In this document: piece after piece, positions 30,148 through 40,248 of the stretch
Numbering within the stretch: position 1 is the stretch's first letter
How the letters are laid out: each line of letters begins with the position of its first letter
Assembly: GCA_036488085.1 (NCBI GenBank)
Contig: DASXHZ010000102.1
Span: forward strand, 24,584 to 88,583
DNA: 64,000 bases
Direction: 5' to 3'
Origin: DASXHZ01 sp036488085
Lineage (GTDB): Bacteria > Acidobacteriota > Thermoanaerobaculia > Gp7-AA8
The notes under the pieces: generated by a model
Database searches by the model: none
What the model saw: only the letters and a program-made list of their open reading frames with translations
What the model was told of the DNA's origin: nothing
Program-made: the position numbers and the translations under genes

Positions 30148-32469
30148 ATGGGCGGGTCCATCAGGAGAATGCTCTGGAGCGCGTTCGCGGCGCTCGTAGT
30201 GCTCGTCGCGCTCGGCGTGGCGTTCAACCTCAGCATTCTCTCGATCGAGCGCCGGCAGGAAAGTCGGGCGGTCACCGTCGAGGAGCCGCTGCTCGACGCC
30301 GTCGATGAGATGGACGAGGCGGTCATGACGATGATCGCGGCATCGCGCGGTTTCTCGCTCAACCGAGAGACCCAGTTCGACGCGCAGTATCAGGACGCCA
30401 AGAAAGAGTTCGTCCATGCCGAGGCGAAGGCGAATGCCGCCGCCACGGACCCGCAAGACATGCGGTCGCTGAAGCGCTTCCACAGCCACTTCATCGACAT
30501 CGCGTCGCTCTGCGACCGGCAGATCGAGGACAAGAAGACCGGCAATGACACCGACGGCGCGGAAGTCGTCAGTGCGGTCGCCGCCGAGCGGCGAGCCGCT
30601 CCCGACTTCTTTGCCGAGATCTCGGACCGTCATCGCAAGGAGCAAGAGCGCAACATCCAATCGGCAATCGCTCTCCGGCAGTGGCTGATCCTTGCGATCG
30701 TCATCGCGAGCATCACGATCATCGTCAGCGCCGCGTTTGCGCTGTGGCGGATCGAGCGCTCGCTGAACGAGTCGATCGCGCGCCAGGTAGCGCGCACCGA
30801 GGCGGTCATCGGCGCCATGGCGGACGGCGTCATGCTCGTCGACGGCGACGGGCGTACGGTCTTCATCAACCCCTCCGGCCAGAAGATGATCGGGAGGGAG
30901 ACCGGGGTCCCGATCTTCCGGCACGCCGAGGTTTACGGGTTACGCCGCGACAACGGCGAGGAGCTCGATGCGCGCGAGCTGCCGGCGGCGCAGGCGCTTG
31001 CCACCAGCCGCGCGGTGAACGACATGACGATGACGATCGTTCGCGAGGACCGCGAGATCGCCATCTCCGTGAGCGCGGTGCCGCTGTTCGAGGATCGCCG
31101 TGTCAGCGGCGTGGTCGTCACGTTCCGCGACGTCACCGAGCGCCGCCGTCTCGAAGAAGAGATGGCGCAGCAGGCGCAGCGCGCGCAGACCCTCGCCGAC
31201 GCCGGCGCGTTCTTTACCAGCAACATCGATCCCGTCTGGGTCACGCAGGCGATCGCGGAGCGCACCGCCGAGGTCCTCGGCGACTGGGCCGCGGTCATCT
31301 TGAAAAGCGACGAAGCGAAAGAGCTCCGCGTTGCCGCCCTCTATCACCGCGACATGGCCTCCCTCGGGTTGGCTTGGTCGTACATCTACCGCCAGCCGTT
31401 GACGGTCGGTGAGGGGATCATCGGCCAGGTCGTCGCAACCGGCTATCCCTCGCTCACCACGAACGTCGGTGCGCCGCAACGCGGCGAGGAGTACAGCGTC
31501 GCCGGCGCGGCGAGCGCGACGCCGATGACGCTCGCGTCGCTCCTGATCCTCCCGCTTCGCACCCGGCGCGAGATGCTCGGCGCGCTCATCATCGCGGCGA
31601 ACGATCCGGAACAGGTGATGACGGACGAGAACCTGCCGCTCGCGGAACTTCTCGCCGAGCGTGCCGCGCTCGCCATCGAGAACGCGAAGCTCTATACCGA
31701 GCAGGTCGAAGCGCGACGGAAGGTGGAAGACCTCTCGCGTCTGAAGGACGAGTTCCTCTCAATCGCGTCGCACGAGCTCCGCACGCCGGTCACCTCGATC
31801 AAGGGCTACACGCAGCTCGCCAAGACGCTCATCCGCGAGGGCGATCTCAATACCTCGGAGGAGTACCTCGAGGTCGCGCTCGACCAGATCGACCGCATGT
31901 CGCGTTTGATCCTGGAGCTCCTCGACGTCTCCCGCATCGAGACGGGGCGACTCGAGATCCGCCGCGAGCCGATTCACTGGCCGGGCTTCGTGCGCGACGT
32001 CGTCCATCACCATCACACGTCGGTCAGCGATCGTCGCTTCCATCTCAACGTTCCCGACAAGAGCCATCGCATCGTCAACGGCGACCGTGATCGCCTCGAG
32101 CAGGTGCTCGGCAATCTCCTCGAGAATGCCGTGAAGTACTCGCCGGAGGGGAGCGACATCTATGTGGTCGTCGAGGATCGCGTCGATTCGGTCGTGACGG
32201 CGATCTGCGACCGCGGCATGGGCATCCCGGCGGACGAGATCCAGCAGGTGTTCGAGCGTTTCCACCGCGGTCGCCAGGTATCGTCGACGAACTATGGCGG
32301 CCTCGGACTCGGCCTCTACATCACGAAGCAGATCGTGGAGCGTCACGGCGGCTCGATCTGGGTCGAGAGCAAGGAAGGTTCGGGAACGACGTTCTTCTTC
32401 TCGCTGCCGACTGAGCAAGTCGTGAACGCCGAGCCGGCCGAGCAAGCGCATTCGCTCGTTCGTTCGTAA
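30148..32469 (+). CDS. hybrid-free sensor histidine kinase with PAS and GAF domains
   Basis: The 773-residue protein has membrane helices at about 10-30 and 176-200 that enclose a ~145-residue helical sensor domain. A PAS domain (about 215-340), a GAF domain (about 350-520) and a catalytic core follow. The dimerisation helix has phosphoacceptor H542 in SIASHELRTPV. The ATPase domain has GNLLENAVKYSPE (N box), DRGMGIPADE and GLGLGLYITK (G boxes). No receiver domain is fused and no response regulator gene is adjacent, so the partner is elsewhere. Confidence 0.94.
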   Translation: MGGSIRRMLWSAFAALVVLVALGVAFNLSILSIERRQESRAVTVEEPLLDAVDEMDEAVMTMIAASRGFSLNRETQFDAQYQDAKKEFVHAEAKANAAATDPQDMRSLKRFHSHFIDIASLCDRQIEDKKTGNDTDGAEVVSAVAAERRAAPDFFAEISDRHRKEQERNIQSAIALRQWLILAIVIASITIIVSAAFALWRIERSLNESIARQVARTEAVIGAMADGVMLVDGDGRTVFINPSGQKMIGRETGVPIFRHAEVYGLRRDNGEELDARELPAAQALATSRAVNDMTMTIVREDREIAISVSAVPLFEDRRVSGVVVTFRDVTERRRLEEEMAQQAQRAQTLADAGAFFTSNIDPVWVTQAIAERTAEVLGDWAAVILKSDEAKELRVAALYHRDMASLGLAWSYIYRQPLTVGEGIIGQVVATGYPSLTTNVGAPQRGEEYSVAGAASATPMTLASLLILPLRTRREMLGALIIAANDPEQVMTDENLPLAELLAERAALAIENAKLYTEQVEARRKVEDLSRLKDEFLSIASHELRTPVTSIKGYTQLAKTLIREGDLNTSEEYLEVALDQIDRMSRLILELLDVSRIETGRLEIRREPIHWPGFVRDVVHHHHTSVSDRRFHLNVPDKSHRIVNGDRDRLEQVLGNLLENAVKYSPEGSDIYVVVEDRVDSVVTAICDRGMGIPADEIQQVFERFHRGRQVSSTNYGGLGLGLYITKQIVERHGGSIWVESKEGSGTTFFFSLPTEQVVNAEPAEQAHSLVRS

Positions 32470-32478
32470 CATCAGCAA

Positions 32479-35346
32479 ATGATCCCCCTCCTCCTCGCCG
32501 CGATCGTCGAACTCCGCCTCGACTACACACGCGTCTCGCTGACGAAGACCGTCCGGCACTACACACAATTAGTGGACGGCGTGGAGGTGGCCGGCGGCGA
32601 ACGCATCGAAGAGAACGGCCGCGTCACCTACGACCGCCTCGGTGTAGCGCCGCCGATTCGGCGGCGGGTTACACCCGCCTACGTCAACGTCGCCGGCACC
32701 CTCCGCCCCGCCAAACGCGTCGTCGAATTCGCCCGCCCCATGGAACCGTACGAGCGCTGGTACGACAGCGAGACCGGCGCACTCCTCCGGGAACGTCCGA
32801 TGTTCTACCGCGGCAAGGGCCGCGTTTTCGACGTCAACCCGGTCGCGAAGCTGAACGATCCTTCCCTGCGCGATCAGAACGGATCGGCGGCCGCCGTTCC
32901 CGACGCCGCGTATTCAGTCGTCGATCTCCCTGACCTCGCGCCGTCCGCGCCGCTCGCCGGCCCGAACGCACGGATCGTCGACGTCGAGGCTCCGTTTACT
33001 GTTCATGCGGATCCGACGAAGCCGCTCGACACTCTCAACCGTAGCCAGCCCGAGTTCCAGGAAGTCAACGCGTATTTCCAGATCGATCGCGCGCAGCGCT
33101 ACCTGCAGTCCCTCGGCTACGCCGGCAACCGGCGCCTGGTCGACTATTCGCTGCCGATCGACGCGCATGCCGCCAACGGAACCGACAACTCGTACTTCGT
33201 GGAGTCGAACCCCCCGGGGCACGGCACGCTCTACTTCGGCGACGGCGGCACGGACGACGCCGAAGACTCCGACATCATGCTCCACGAGTTCATGCACGCG
33301 GTCCACAACTGGATTGCGCCAGGAGCGTTGAGCGGCGGGTCGTCGTCGCAGGCGGCGGCGATCGCGGAGGGGCTAGGCGACTACTGGGCGTTCTCGTCGA
33401 CCTACGACGCGACCCGCGCGTCCGGACGCGACCCCGCCTGCATCGCCGACTGGGATGCGCGCTGCTTCGGCGACGCCGATTCGGAGAACTGCGCCTACCC
33501 GGAAGGTGCCGACTGTCTGCGGCGCGTCGACTCGACGAAGACGATGGCCGACTTCAAGAGCTCCAACGATCCCGGCACCGAGCACCTGAACGGCGAGATC
33601 TGGTCGTCGGCGCTCCGCGACATCTTCCTCTCGATCGGGAAAGAGAACACCGACCGCATCGTCCTCGAGTCGCTGTTCGGCGTCCCGCCGTCGCCGTCGT
33701 TCCACGACATCGCGCAACGGATGGTCGAGTCGGATCACGCCCTCACAGGCGGCGCGAATGTGAACGTCATCTGCACCGCGATGACCGTGCGCGGAGTCTT
33801 CGCGGCGGGGGAATGCGGCGCGCCGCTGAAGGGGGAGTTCACCTCGCATCCGGCGCCGATCAGCGTGACGCCGATCCCGGATGGCGGAACGCCGCTGACA
33901 TCGTCGATCACCATCAACGACGCGCGCGCGATCGTGAGCCTCGGCGTGCGCGTCGATATCCGGCACCCGCGGCGCGGCGATCTGGTGCTCACGCTCATCG
34001 CACCGGACGGGTCGCAGTACGTTCTGAAACAGTCGTCCGATTCCGATCGGACGCCGGACGTGCACGCCACCTTTGGCCTCGACGCCGCCTCGCTCACGTC
34101 CTTGACCCCGCTCATCGGGACGAGCGCCGGCGGGACATGGACCCTCGTCGTCGTCGACAGGTTCCCGATCGATACCGGCGTGCTGGAGTCGTGGAGCCTG
34201 CTGCTGAAGCTCACCGGCGATACGACTTTCACGGCACGTCCGCAGTTCGCCGTCCGCAAGGTCGTTCCCGCCGCCGGGCACCTCACGGGCGCGCTCGGCC
34301 GCCAGTACGTCAGTGACCTGTGGCTCTACGCCGCGGGCGGCGGCACAGTGACGCTCCTCTTCACGCCGAGCGGCGCGGATGGAACGACGACATTTGCCGC
34401 GATGCCGGTCGCGATCTGTGCCGGCTGCACGATGCGGCTCGACGACGTGATTGCGCAACTCGGTACGACGGGCCTTGGACAACTCGAGCTCACGAGCGAC
34501 TCTTCCTTCATTGCGACCTCGCGTACGTACTACCGCGACGCGAACGGCACGCACGGCGACCGCGTAGCGGCGGTCGACGTCGCCAGCGCCATCACTGCAG
34601 GACTCGTAGCACGCAATTACGGCGCGTACTGGAACCTCGGCTTCGCAAATGTGACCGGATCAAGCGGCGTCGTTCGCGTGAATGGAACTGACTACGCGAT
34701 CGGGCCGTACAGCCACATACAGTTCGCCGACAACACGAATGTCGGCGACTTTCAGGTGGTGAGCGGCGGTATACGAATCATCGGCTACGCGTCAGTGGCG
34801 GAGAACGACGACTTCGCCGTCTATGGCGCACAACCGCGCGCGACTACACTCGACGGTATCGTCTCGCCGGGCCACTCGACGGGACCCTGGAAAAAGGTTG
34901 TTTGGGCCGTCGACGCGCAAAATGAAATCGTTCCGCCCGTGTTCATCCCCGGTACACCGTTTCTGAGTCGTGAAGGAGCGCCGGTCGGTGGCGCGATCTT
35001 CGAGCGTTTCTCACACTCCGCCGAAACCGAGAGCGTGCCGCTCCCATCATCGGAGAGCGGCCAGATGATCGGCATCGAAGTTTCGAGTGAAATGCGGGCA
35101 AACGCTGGCTTCGCTCTGGCCGGATTCGGTGACTTCGCAGTGTTCCGTTTTTTTGATGCGGCTGGAAATCTGATCGGACAGGCTGATGCAAGCGGCGGCG
35201 GAGCCCCCGGGACCGACGACGTCATCCTTCCGATCGGCGATCCCCGCGTGGCGCGAGTTTCAGCTACGGTTTTCTTCGGCGGAGGTACGTACGTCTCCGT
35301 GATCGACAACCGCTCCGGCGACGCCACATTCATTCCGGGGCAATAG
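32479..35346 (+). CDS. secreted zinc metalloprotease (M36-like) with a P/homo-B domain
   Basis: The 955-residue protein begins with a short hydrophobic stretch and a propeptide-like region (~30-230). The zinc motif HEFMH is at residues 269-273, and EGLGDYW with E297 supplies the third ligand, as in HExxH...E proteases of the thermolysin/fungalysin clan. A P/homo-B domain follows (about 450-580, SLGVRVDIRHPRRGDLVLTL), and then beta-rich domains to the C-terminus. It probably digests proteins outside the cell. A 35-bp palindrome (32641-32675) in the propeptide region is read in frame. The family label is from motif layout, not a full alignment. Confidence 0.85.
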   Translation: MIPLLLAAIVELRLDYTRVSLTKTVRHYTQLVDGVEVAGGERIEENGRVTYDRLGVAPPIRRRVTPAYVNVAGTLRPAKRVVEFARPMEPYERWYDSETGALLRERPMFYRGKGRVFDVNPVAKLNDPSLRDQNGSAAAVPDAAYSVVDLPDLAPSAPLAGPNARIVDVEAPFTVHADPTKPLDTLNRSQPEFQEVNAYFQIDRAQRYLQSLGYAGNRRLVDYSLPIDAHAANGTDNSYFVESNPPGHGTLYFGDGGTDDAEDSDIMLHEFMHAVHNWIAPGALSGGSSSQAAAIAEGLGDYWAFSSTYDATRASGRDPACIADWDARCFGDADSENCAYPEGADCLRRVDSTKTMADFKSSNDPGTEHLNGEIWSSALRDIFLSIGKENTDRIVLESLFGVPPSPSFHDIAQRMVESDHALTGGANVNVICTAMTVRGVFAAGECGAPLKGEFTSHPAPISVTPIPDGGTPLTSSITINDARAIVSLGVRVDIRHPRRGDLVLTLIAPDGSQYVLKQSSDSDRTPDVHATFGLDAASLTSLTPLIGTSAGGTWTLVVVDRFPIDTGVLESWSLLLKLTGDTTFTARPQFAVRKVVPAAGHLTGALGRQYVSDLWLYAAGGGTVTLLFTPSGADGTTTFAAMPVAICAGCTMRLDDVIAQLGTTGLGQLELTSDSSFIATSRTYYRDANGTHGDRVAAVDVASAITAGLVARNYGAYWNLGFANVTGSSGVVRVNGTDYAIGPYSHIQFADNTNVGDFQVVSGGIRIIGYASVAENDDFAVYGAQPRATTLDGIVSPGHSTGPWKKVVWAVDAQNEIVPPVFIPGTPFLSREGAPVGGAIFERFSHSAETESVPLPSSESGQMIGIEVSSEMRANAGFALAGFGDFAVFRFFDAAGNLIGQADASGGGAPGTDDVILPIGDPRVARVSATVFFGGGTYVSVIDNRSGDATFIPGQ

Positions 35347-35366
35347 TGTTATCGTCCCGCGCCGGT

Positions 35367-35978
35367 ATGTCCGTAACGCTCCCCGAACCGCTCGAGCTGA
35401 AGGCGCTTCCCGTCAAGCACCTCGAGGAAGTGCTCCGTCAGCTCCGGTCGACGCGCAACGACATCATGCGCTATGGCGTCTGGAACGTCCGGAACCTCAC
35501 GGACGACGAGTTCAACCGCACCGACGACCGCAAGCTCCTCGGCTATTTCCGGCAGGACCTCCTCGAGACCCGATTCCTCTCGAAGGGCCGCCGCATCGAC
35601 ATCATTCAGTTGTGGAACTGGTTCGACGACCAGATGTCGGGCACCGAGCCGCTGCTGATCGAGCGCGAGGAGCTCTTCCTCAATATCCAGGACAAAGACC
35701 TCGACAAGGTGCGGAAGCGGATCGCCGAGATCGAGTCTTTCCTCCCGACCCTCCGCGGCGACGACCTGGAGGCGTTCAAGCGCGTCAAGTACAAGCTGCG
35801 CCGGACCGTGATGCGCCTGACCTACGACCTGCACCACCTCTTCAAACGCCTCGAAAAGTACCGCAAGAACTACTTCACCGGCGGCGCCGACTCCCTCCCG
35901 CGCGCCGAGCGCATCCCCCTCGAAGCCGTGGTCGACATCCCCGAGCTGCCGCCGATCGACGAGGGCGAAGAGGAGTAG
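35367..35978 (+). CDS. uncharacterised helical protein
   Basis: The 203-residue soluble protein (start MSVTLPEPLELKALPVKHLE) has clear helical segments: EEVLRQLRSTRNDIMRYGVW, then DKDLDKVRKRIAEIESFLPT, and RVKYKLRRTVMRLTYDLHHL, with an acidic end (IDEGEEE). I recognise no domain. The ATG at 35367 is preferred over an upstream GTG that overlaps the protease stop. A strong palindrome follows 34 bp after its stop. The function is unknown. Confidence 0.65.
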   Translation: MSVTLPEPLELKALPVKHLEEVLRQLRSTRNDIMRYGVWNVRNLTDDEFNRTDDRKLLGYFRQDLLETRFLSKGRRIDIIQLWNWFDDQMSGTEPLLIEREELFLNIQDKDLDKVRKRIAEIESFLPTLRGDDLEAFKRVKYKLRRTVMRLTYDLHHLFKRLEKYRKNYFTGGADSLPRAERIPLEAVVDIPELPPIDEGEEE

Positions 35979-36012
35979 GTTCTCTGTCATGCGTTCCGCC
36001 GGGATGCTCCGG

Positions 36013-36038
36013 TGATCCCGCGCTGACGCGCGGGATCA
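36013..36038. terminator. palindromic hairpin between convergent genes
   Basis: A perfect 10-bp inverted repeat (TGATCCCGCG at 36013-36022 and CGCGGGATCA at 36029-36038) with a 6-nt loop lies between two convergent genes. It has no long T-run but is a plausible bidirectional terminator, or one of the dispersed palindromes of this genome. Confidence 0.55.
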
Positions 36039-36048
36039 ACTGCAAACC

Positions 36049-39000
36049 CTAAATCGCCGCCGGTACTACAACCCCCTCCGCCACCGTCACGGTCACCGTA
36101 TTGACCACCGCGCCGTTCGCGAGCACCTGCAACTGATACGTCCCCGGCGCGATGTTGGTGATCGTGTTGTTCGTCCCTGGGATGGCGTACGTGGCATCGG
36201 GGGAGAACGGACGCGCGTAGACCGCGCCGCTCGCGTCGATGAGGCGCGCGCGGCGCGTGTTGTCGGTGTTCCTCGCCGTCACGACGATCGTTCCGCCGGG
36301 TGTGAGCTGGACGGTTTGCGACGACGGCGACGTGAAGCTGACCGTGCGCGGCGCGTAATTCATCGCGGCGACCGTCGCCGTGTACTGCCCCGGCGAGAGC
36401 GGGAGCGGCGTTGAGGCGCTGCCGGCCGCCGCTCCGCGGAAGATCGACTGATAGACGTTCCGGCCCGATGAGTCGAAGACATTGATCGCCGGGTTGAGCG
36501 GCTGCCCATCGCGCGCGTCGACCACCGTCAGCGTCACGCCGTCGTTCCTCGCGATCGTCAATTGAACCGGCGGCGCGCCGCTGTCGGAAACGGAGACGTC
36601 GCGGACGTCGTTGCCATAGCCGTCCTTGTCGGCCGTGACCGTGTACGTCCCCGGCGAGAGGGAGTCGATCGTGAAGTTGCCGCCGTTGTCGGTCGAGGCG
36701 CCGCGGGTGGCGATCATGCCGCCGACGCCGGCGTCCTTGCTCTTCACCTGGATGCGGGCGTTGGCGACCGCTTCGCCGCTTCCGGCGTCGGTGACGTGGC
36801 CGGTGAGCGGCGTCGTCCTGATGTTGATGTCGAACGTCGACGATCCGTGGACGTCGTACTTTTCCGAGAAAGGACTCATCCGCTGCGTGTCGAGGACCAT
36901 GACGCTGTACGAGCCGTCGGAAAGCCCCGCCGCGGCGTAGTTGCCGCCATCGTCGGTGGTGACCGAGGCCTGCGCGCCGGCGCGGTCGGAGGGGAAGAAA
37001 CTGACGTTCGCGCCTGCGAGCGGAACGCTGTCGCGTGTCACATGGCCGCGCACGATCGTATTCGTGTTGAACGTCAGGTCGACCTGGACGGAAGCGCCCG
37101 GCGTCACGTCGATCGTCTGCGGGTCCGTTGTCTGCGCGTTGCCGAGGCTGCGCATTAGGTCTGCGGTGACACGGACGGTGCCGGTTGGGGCGCCGACGAT
37201 CCGGTAGTTGCCGGAGGCGTCCACCGGCGACTCGCCGTTGCCGTTGTTGTTTCTCGCGGAGACGTTGACGTGCTGCAGATCGTCGGCGCCGAGGCCGGAG
37301 ACGTGGCCGTAGATCACCCCGCCGGTCTTGAGGGCGATGCGTACCGGTGCGTTGCTGCTGACGTCGAAGTCGGTGACCGAACCGTCCGCATAACCCTGCT
37401 TCGACGCCGTGAACGAGTAGTGGCCGGGCGCCACGCTGTCGAACGTGAAGGCGCCGCTCGCATCGGTCTTCGTGGCGCGGAACCCGCCCGAAGCGCTGAC
37501 GGCGCTCGACGCGCGGATGTCGGCGTCCGGCACGGGAGCGCCTGCGTCCGTCACTACGACGCCCGCGACGTGCAGTCCCGAGGAGAGCTGCGCGTCGAGC
37601 CGCGCCTCGCGGCCCGAGAGGTCGACGCTCTTCGACGCCGGCAGGTAGCCTTCCAGCGTGAACGTGAACGACTTGTTCCCCGCCTCGAGCTGATCGATCG
37701 AGTAGTCGCCGTTACCGTCCGTCGTTGCGGACGTGCCGTCCCCTCCGCCGACGGAGATGGTGCGCACCATGCGCATCCCGCCGCCACCGCTGTCGGGACG
37801 CACCGAGACGCCGCTCAGCGGCGTACCGTCGGCGCTCGTCACGTGGCCGCTGAGCTTCACGCCGATGTCGAGATCGAGCTCGATGTTCTCGACGCTCTTC
37901 CCTTCCTCGATCGTGACGTTCGACTGCCGCGCCGTCGTGTAGCCGGGCGCCGAGGCGACCACCTGCACTGTTCCGGTCGGGACGTTGTCGAGCGAGAACG
38001 AGCCGTCGTCGCTCGTGAAGCTCTTCATCATCGGCGGGATGTCGATCTGCATGCCGCCGCCCATGCGCGCGACGCTGACGCCGGCGTTGAACGACGTCAC
38101 CGGCTGATGCGTGTTCTTGTCGAGGACGCGCCCGGTGATCCGGCCGCCCGGCGGCAGCTCGATGTTGACGTTGTTCGCCGGGGCGGTGAGGTTGCGCATC
38201 TGCTGGATGAATTCATCCTGCTTGTTGAAGACGACCATGTAGGGGCCGGGCGAGAGATCGCCGACGGTGAAGCGGCCATCCGGTCCTGTCACCGACATCT
38301 GGGGGCTGTCCGTCGACATCACCGCGACGTTGATGCCCTCGACGCCGTTGCCGGCGCGAGTGACGCGCCCCGTGATCTCGACTCCCGGCTCGAGCGTGAC
38401 CTCGATCGGCTTCGTCGTCGCGTTCGCCACCACGGCGCGGACGCTCTTCGTCGAGAACCCTTCGCGCTTGAAGGCGACGTCGTACGTCCCCTCCTTCACG
38501 CGCGTCGTGAACCTGCCATCCGTCCCGGTACGCACCGTATCGTCGTCTTCGGCGACGCCGCGGACGGCGTTGACGATCATCCGGCGCATGCCGCCGGCGA
38601 GCGGACTGCCGCCTTCGTTCTCGGACGCGTTGACCGCGACGCCTGACAGCGGCTTCCCTTGCTTGTCGGTGACGATGCCGCTGATGGCGACGCCGCGCGG
38701 CATCACGATCGTGACGCCGCTCTTCTTCTCGCCTTGCGCGAGGTGCATGGCGCTCGTTTTCGCCGAGGGGAGGCCTTTCTTGGAGGCCTCGAGCTCGATG
38801 TCGCCCTGGGTGTCGGTGCGGAGCGAGAAGCGGCCGTCGGGACCACTGAACGCGGAGTGCGAGCTCGGAAGACCAGCCATGAGGCGGCGGATGTTCCGGG
38901 GGAGGCCCATCGGATCGCGGCTGACCGTGTCGGCGTTGATGCTCGCCGCTGTGACGGCGCGCTTGTCGTCGTCCACGACCGTTCCACTGATCCGTGCGCG

Positions 39001-40062
39001 CGGCGACACGACGAGCGGCTTCTGCACGCGCGCGCCGGCGGTGAGCGAGACGTTCGACGGCGCCGTGGTGTAGCCGGGATGCGACACGAGGAGCTGGTAG
39101 TTCCCCGGCTTGATGCCGGTAAGGCTGTAGTTGCCTTTCGCGTCGGTCACCGTCGACGCCGCGGCTCCGCGGCCGCGCTGGCCCGGCACGTTCGCAGGGA
39201 GCGATACGGTTGCTCCAACGATCGGCTGCTGGTGGGCGTCGCGCACGACGCCGCTGACCGAGGCGGCGGCGGTGAGCTTCAGCGTCGCGGCGTTCTTCCC
39301 TTCGCGGGTGCGGAAGGCGATGCGGTCGCCCGCGCGAACGTCGAGTGATTCCCACCTGCGCGGGGCGTGGGCGATCGTGAATGAGCCGTCGTCGCCGGTC
39401 GTCGCGACCGGCCAGGTGTCGATCATCACGGTTGCCTTCGGAGCCGCCGAGCCGTCGCTGCCCGCGACCTTGCCGGTCAGCGGGACACCCGCATCGAGCG
39501 AGAAATCGAGCGGCAGCGCCTTCACGCCGCGCGTCTCGTCGAAAAGCGCGAAGTCGGGATGCTGCACCATGACGCGTCCCGCCCACTTCGTCGGATCGGG
39601 CGCGGAGTAGTGGCCTTTGTCATCGGTCGTCGCGACGGTTTCGCCGTCCTGCCCGAGCCAGACGACATGCGCGTTCGCGAGCGGCTTCCCGTTTGCGGTG
39701 ATCGTTCCCTGCTTCACCGGCGCGGCCGAGAGCGCGAAGACGAGGCTGTCCTCGTCGTGCTCGATCTCCATCGTGTGCGGCGCGTAGCCGGCGGCGTCGA
39801 CGCGGATCGAGACCACCGGATCCTTCGGCGAGTCCAGCGTGAAGGCGCCCTTGCTGTTCGTCGTCGTCGCAGCCAGCGGCGTCCGGTCCGCGTTCGCGGA
39901 GACGAGCCGCGCGCGCCGCGCGTCAGCCGACTCGAACGAATAGACCGAGACCTTGGCGCCGGCGAGCGGCTGCCCGTCGCGGGTCATGACGGTTCCGGTG
40001 ATCGATGCAAATGCAGGCAATGCTGCGAGCACTGCGAGGACGGCGAGAAAGCGAGCGCGCAT
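36049..40062 (-). CDS. giant secreted protein of carboxypeptidase-regulatory-like repeats
   Basis: The 1,337-residue protein starts with a signal peptide (MRARFLAVLAVLAALPAFA) and then consists almost entirely of repeated ~80-90-residue beta-sandwich units, each with the pattern ITGTV...G.PLAGA.V...D..G.F....P..Y.V...G. At least a dozen units are visible, for example TGTVMTRDGQPLAGAKVSVY at the start, SGVVRDAHQQPIVGATVSLP and RGHVTRDSVPLAGANVSFFP. No enzymatic domain, beta-barrel or sorting signal was recognised. A surface or structural role is likely. It ends with a beta-strand segment (VVNTVTVTVAEGVVVPAAI). Confidence 0.85.
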   Translation of the reverse strand: MRARFLAVLAVLAALPAFASITGTVMTRDGQPLAGAKVSVYSFESADARRARLVSANADRTPLAATTTNSKGAFTLDSPKDPVVSIRVDAAGYAPHTMEIEHDEDSLVFALSAAPVKQGTITANGKPLANAHVVWLGQDGETVATTDDKGHYSAPDPTKWAGRVMVQHPDFALFDETRGVKALPLDFSLDAGVPLTGKVAGSDGSAAPKATVMIDTWPVATTGDDGSFTIAHAPRRWESLDVRAGDRIAFRTREGKNAATLKLTAAASVSGVVRDAHQQPIVGATVSLPANVPGQRGRGAAASTVTDAKGNYSLTGIKPGNYQLLVSHPGYTTAPSNVSLTAGARVQKPLVVSPRARISGTVVDDDKRAVTAASINADTVSRDPMGLPRNIRRLMAGLPSSHSAFSGPDGRFSLRTDTQGDIELEASKKGLPSAKTSAMHLAQGEKKSGVTIVMPRGVAISGIVTDKQGKPLSGVAVNASENEGGSPLAGGMRRMIVNAVRGVAEDDDTVRTGTDGRFTTRVKEGTYDVAFKREGFSTKSVRAVVANATTKPIEVTLEPGVEITGRVTRAGNGVEGINVAVMSTDSPQMSVTGPDGRFTVGDLSPGPYMVVFNKQDEFIQQMRNLTAPANNVNIELPPGGRITGRVLDKNTHQPVTSFNAGVSVARMGGGMQIDIPPMMKSFTSDDGSFSLDNVPTGTVQVVASAPGYTTARQSNVTIEEGKSVENIELDLDIGVKLSGHVTSADGTPLSGVSVRPDSGGGGMRMVRTISVGGGDGTSATTDGNGDYSIDQLEAGNKSFTFTLEGYLPASKSVDLSGREARLDAQLSSGLHVAGVVVTDAGAPVPDADIRASSAVSASGGFRATKTDASGAFTFDSVAPGHYSFTASKQGYADGSVTDFDVSSNAPVRIALKTGGVIYGHVSGLGADDLQHVNVSARNNNGNGESPVDASGNYRIVGAPTGTVRVTADLMRSLGNAQTTDPQTIDVTPGASVQVDLTFNTNTIVRGHVTRDSVPLAGANVSFFPSDRAGAQASVTTDDGGNYAAAGLSDGSYSVMVLDTQRMSPFSEKYDVHGSSTFDINIRTTPLTGHVTDAGSGEAVANARIQVKSKDAGVGGMIATRGASTDNGGNFTIDSLSPGTYTVTADKDGYGNDVRDVSVSDSGAPPVQLTIARNDGVTLTVVDARDGQPLNPAINVFDSSGRNVYQSIFRGAAAGSASTPLPLSPGQYTATVAAMNYAPRTVSFTSPSSQTVQLTPGGTIVVTARNTDNTRRARLIDASGAVYARPFSPDATYAIPGTNNTITNIAPGTYQLQVLANGAVVNTVTVTVAEGVVVPAAI

Positions 40063-40083
40063 GGAGAAGCTCCTGTTGTGATG

Positions 40084-40180
40084 CGTTATCCGTTATCAGT
40101 TATCCGATATCCGTTGTCCGAACCAGGCGTCACCCACGGATGACGGATGACGGATGACGGATGACGGATGACTGATAACG
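40084..40180. repeat. inverted pair of GTTATCC and GGATGAC tandem words
   Basis: The left side (40084-40120) has CGTTATCCGTTATC and similar words. The right side (40136-40180) has GGATGAC repeated about five times. The two sides are imperfectly inverted. GATAACGGATAACG, the reverse complement of the left word, occurs again near 44091-44105, just before the sigma-54 response regulator. It fills the upstream region of the DUF2400 gene. Confidence 0.65.
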
Positions 40181-40248
40181 ACCTTACGACCTATAGATGG
40201 TGCCTGTTGAGACGAAATCCCGAAACAAGTGTTTTCGTTCCCTTCCTC

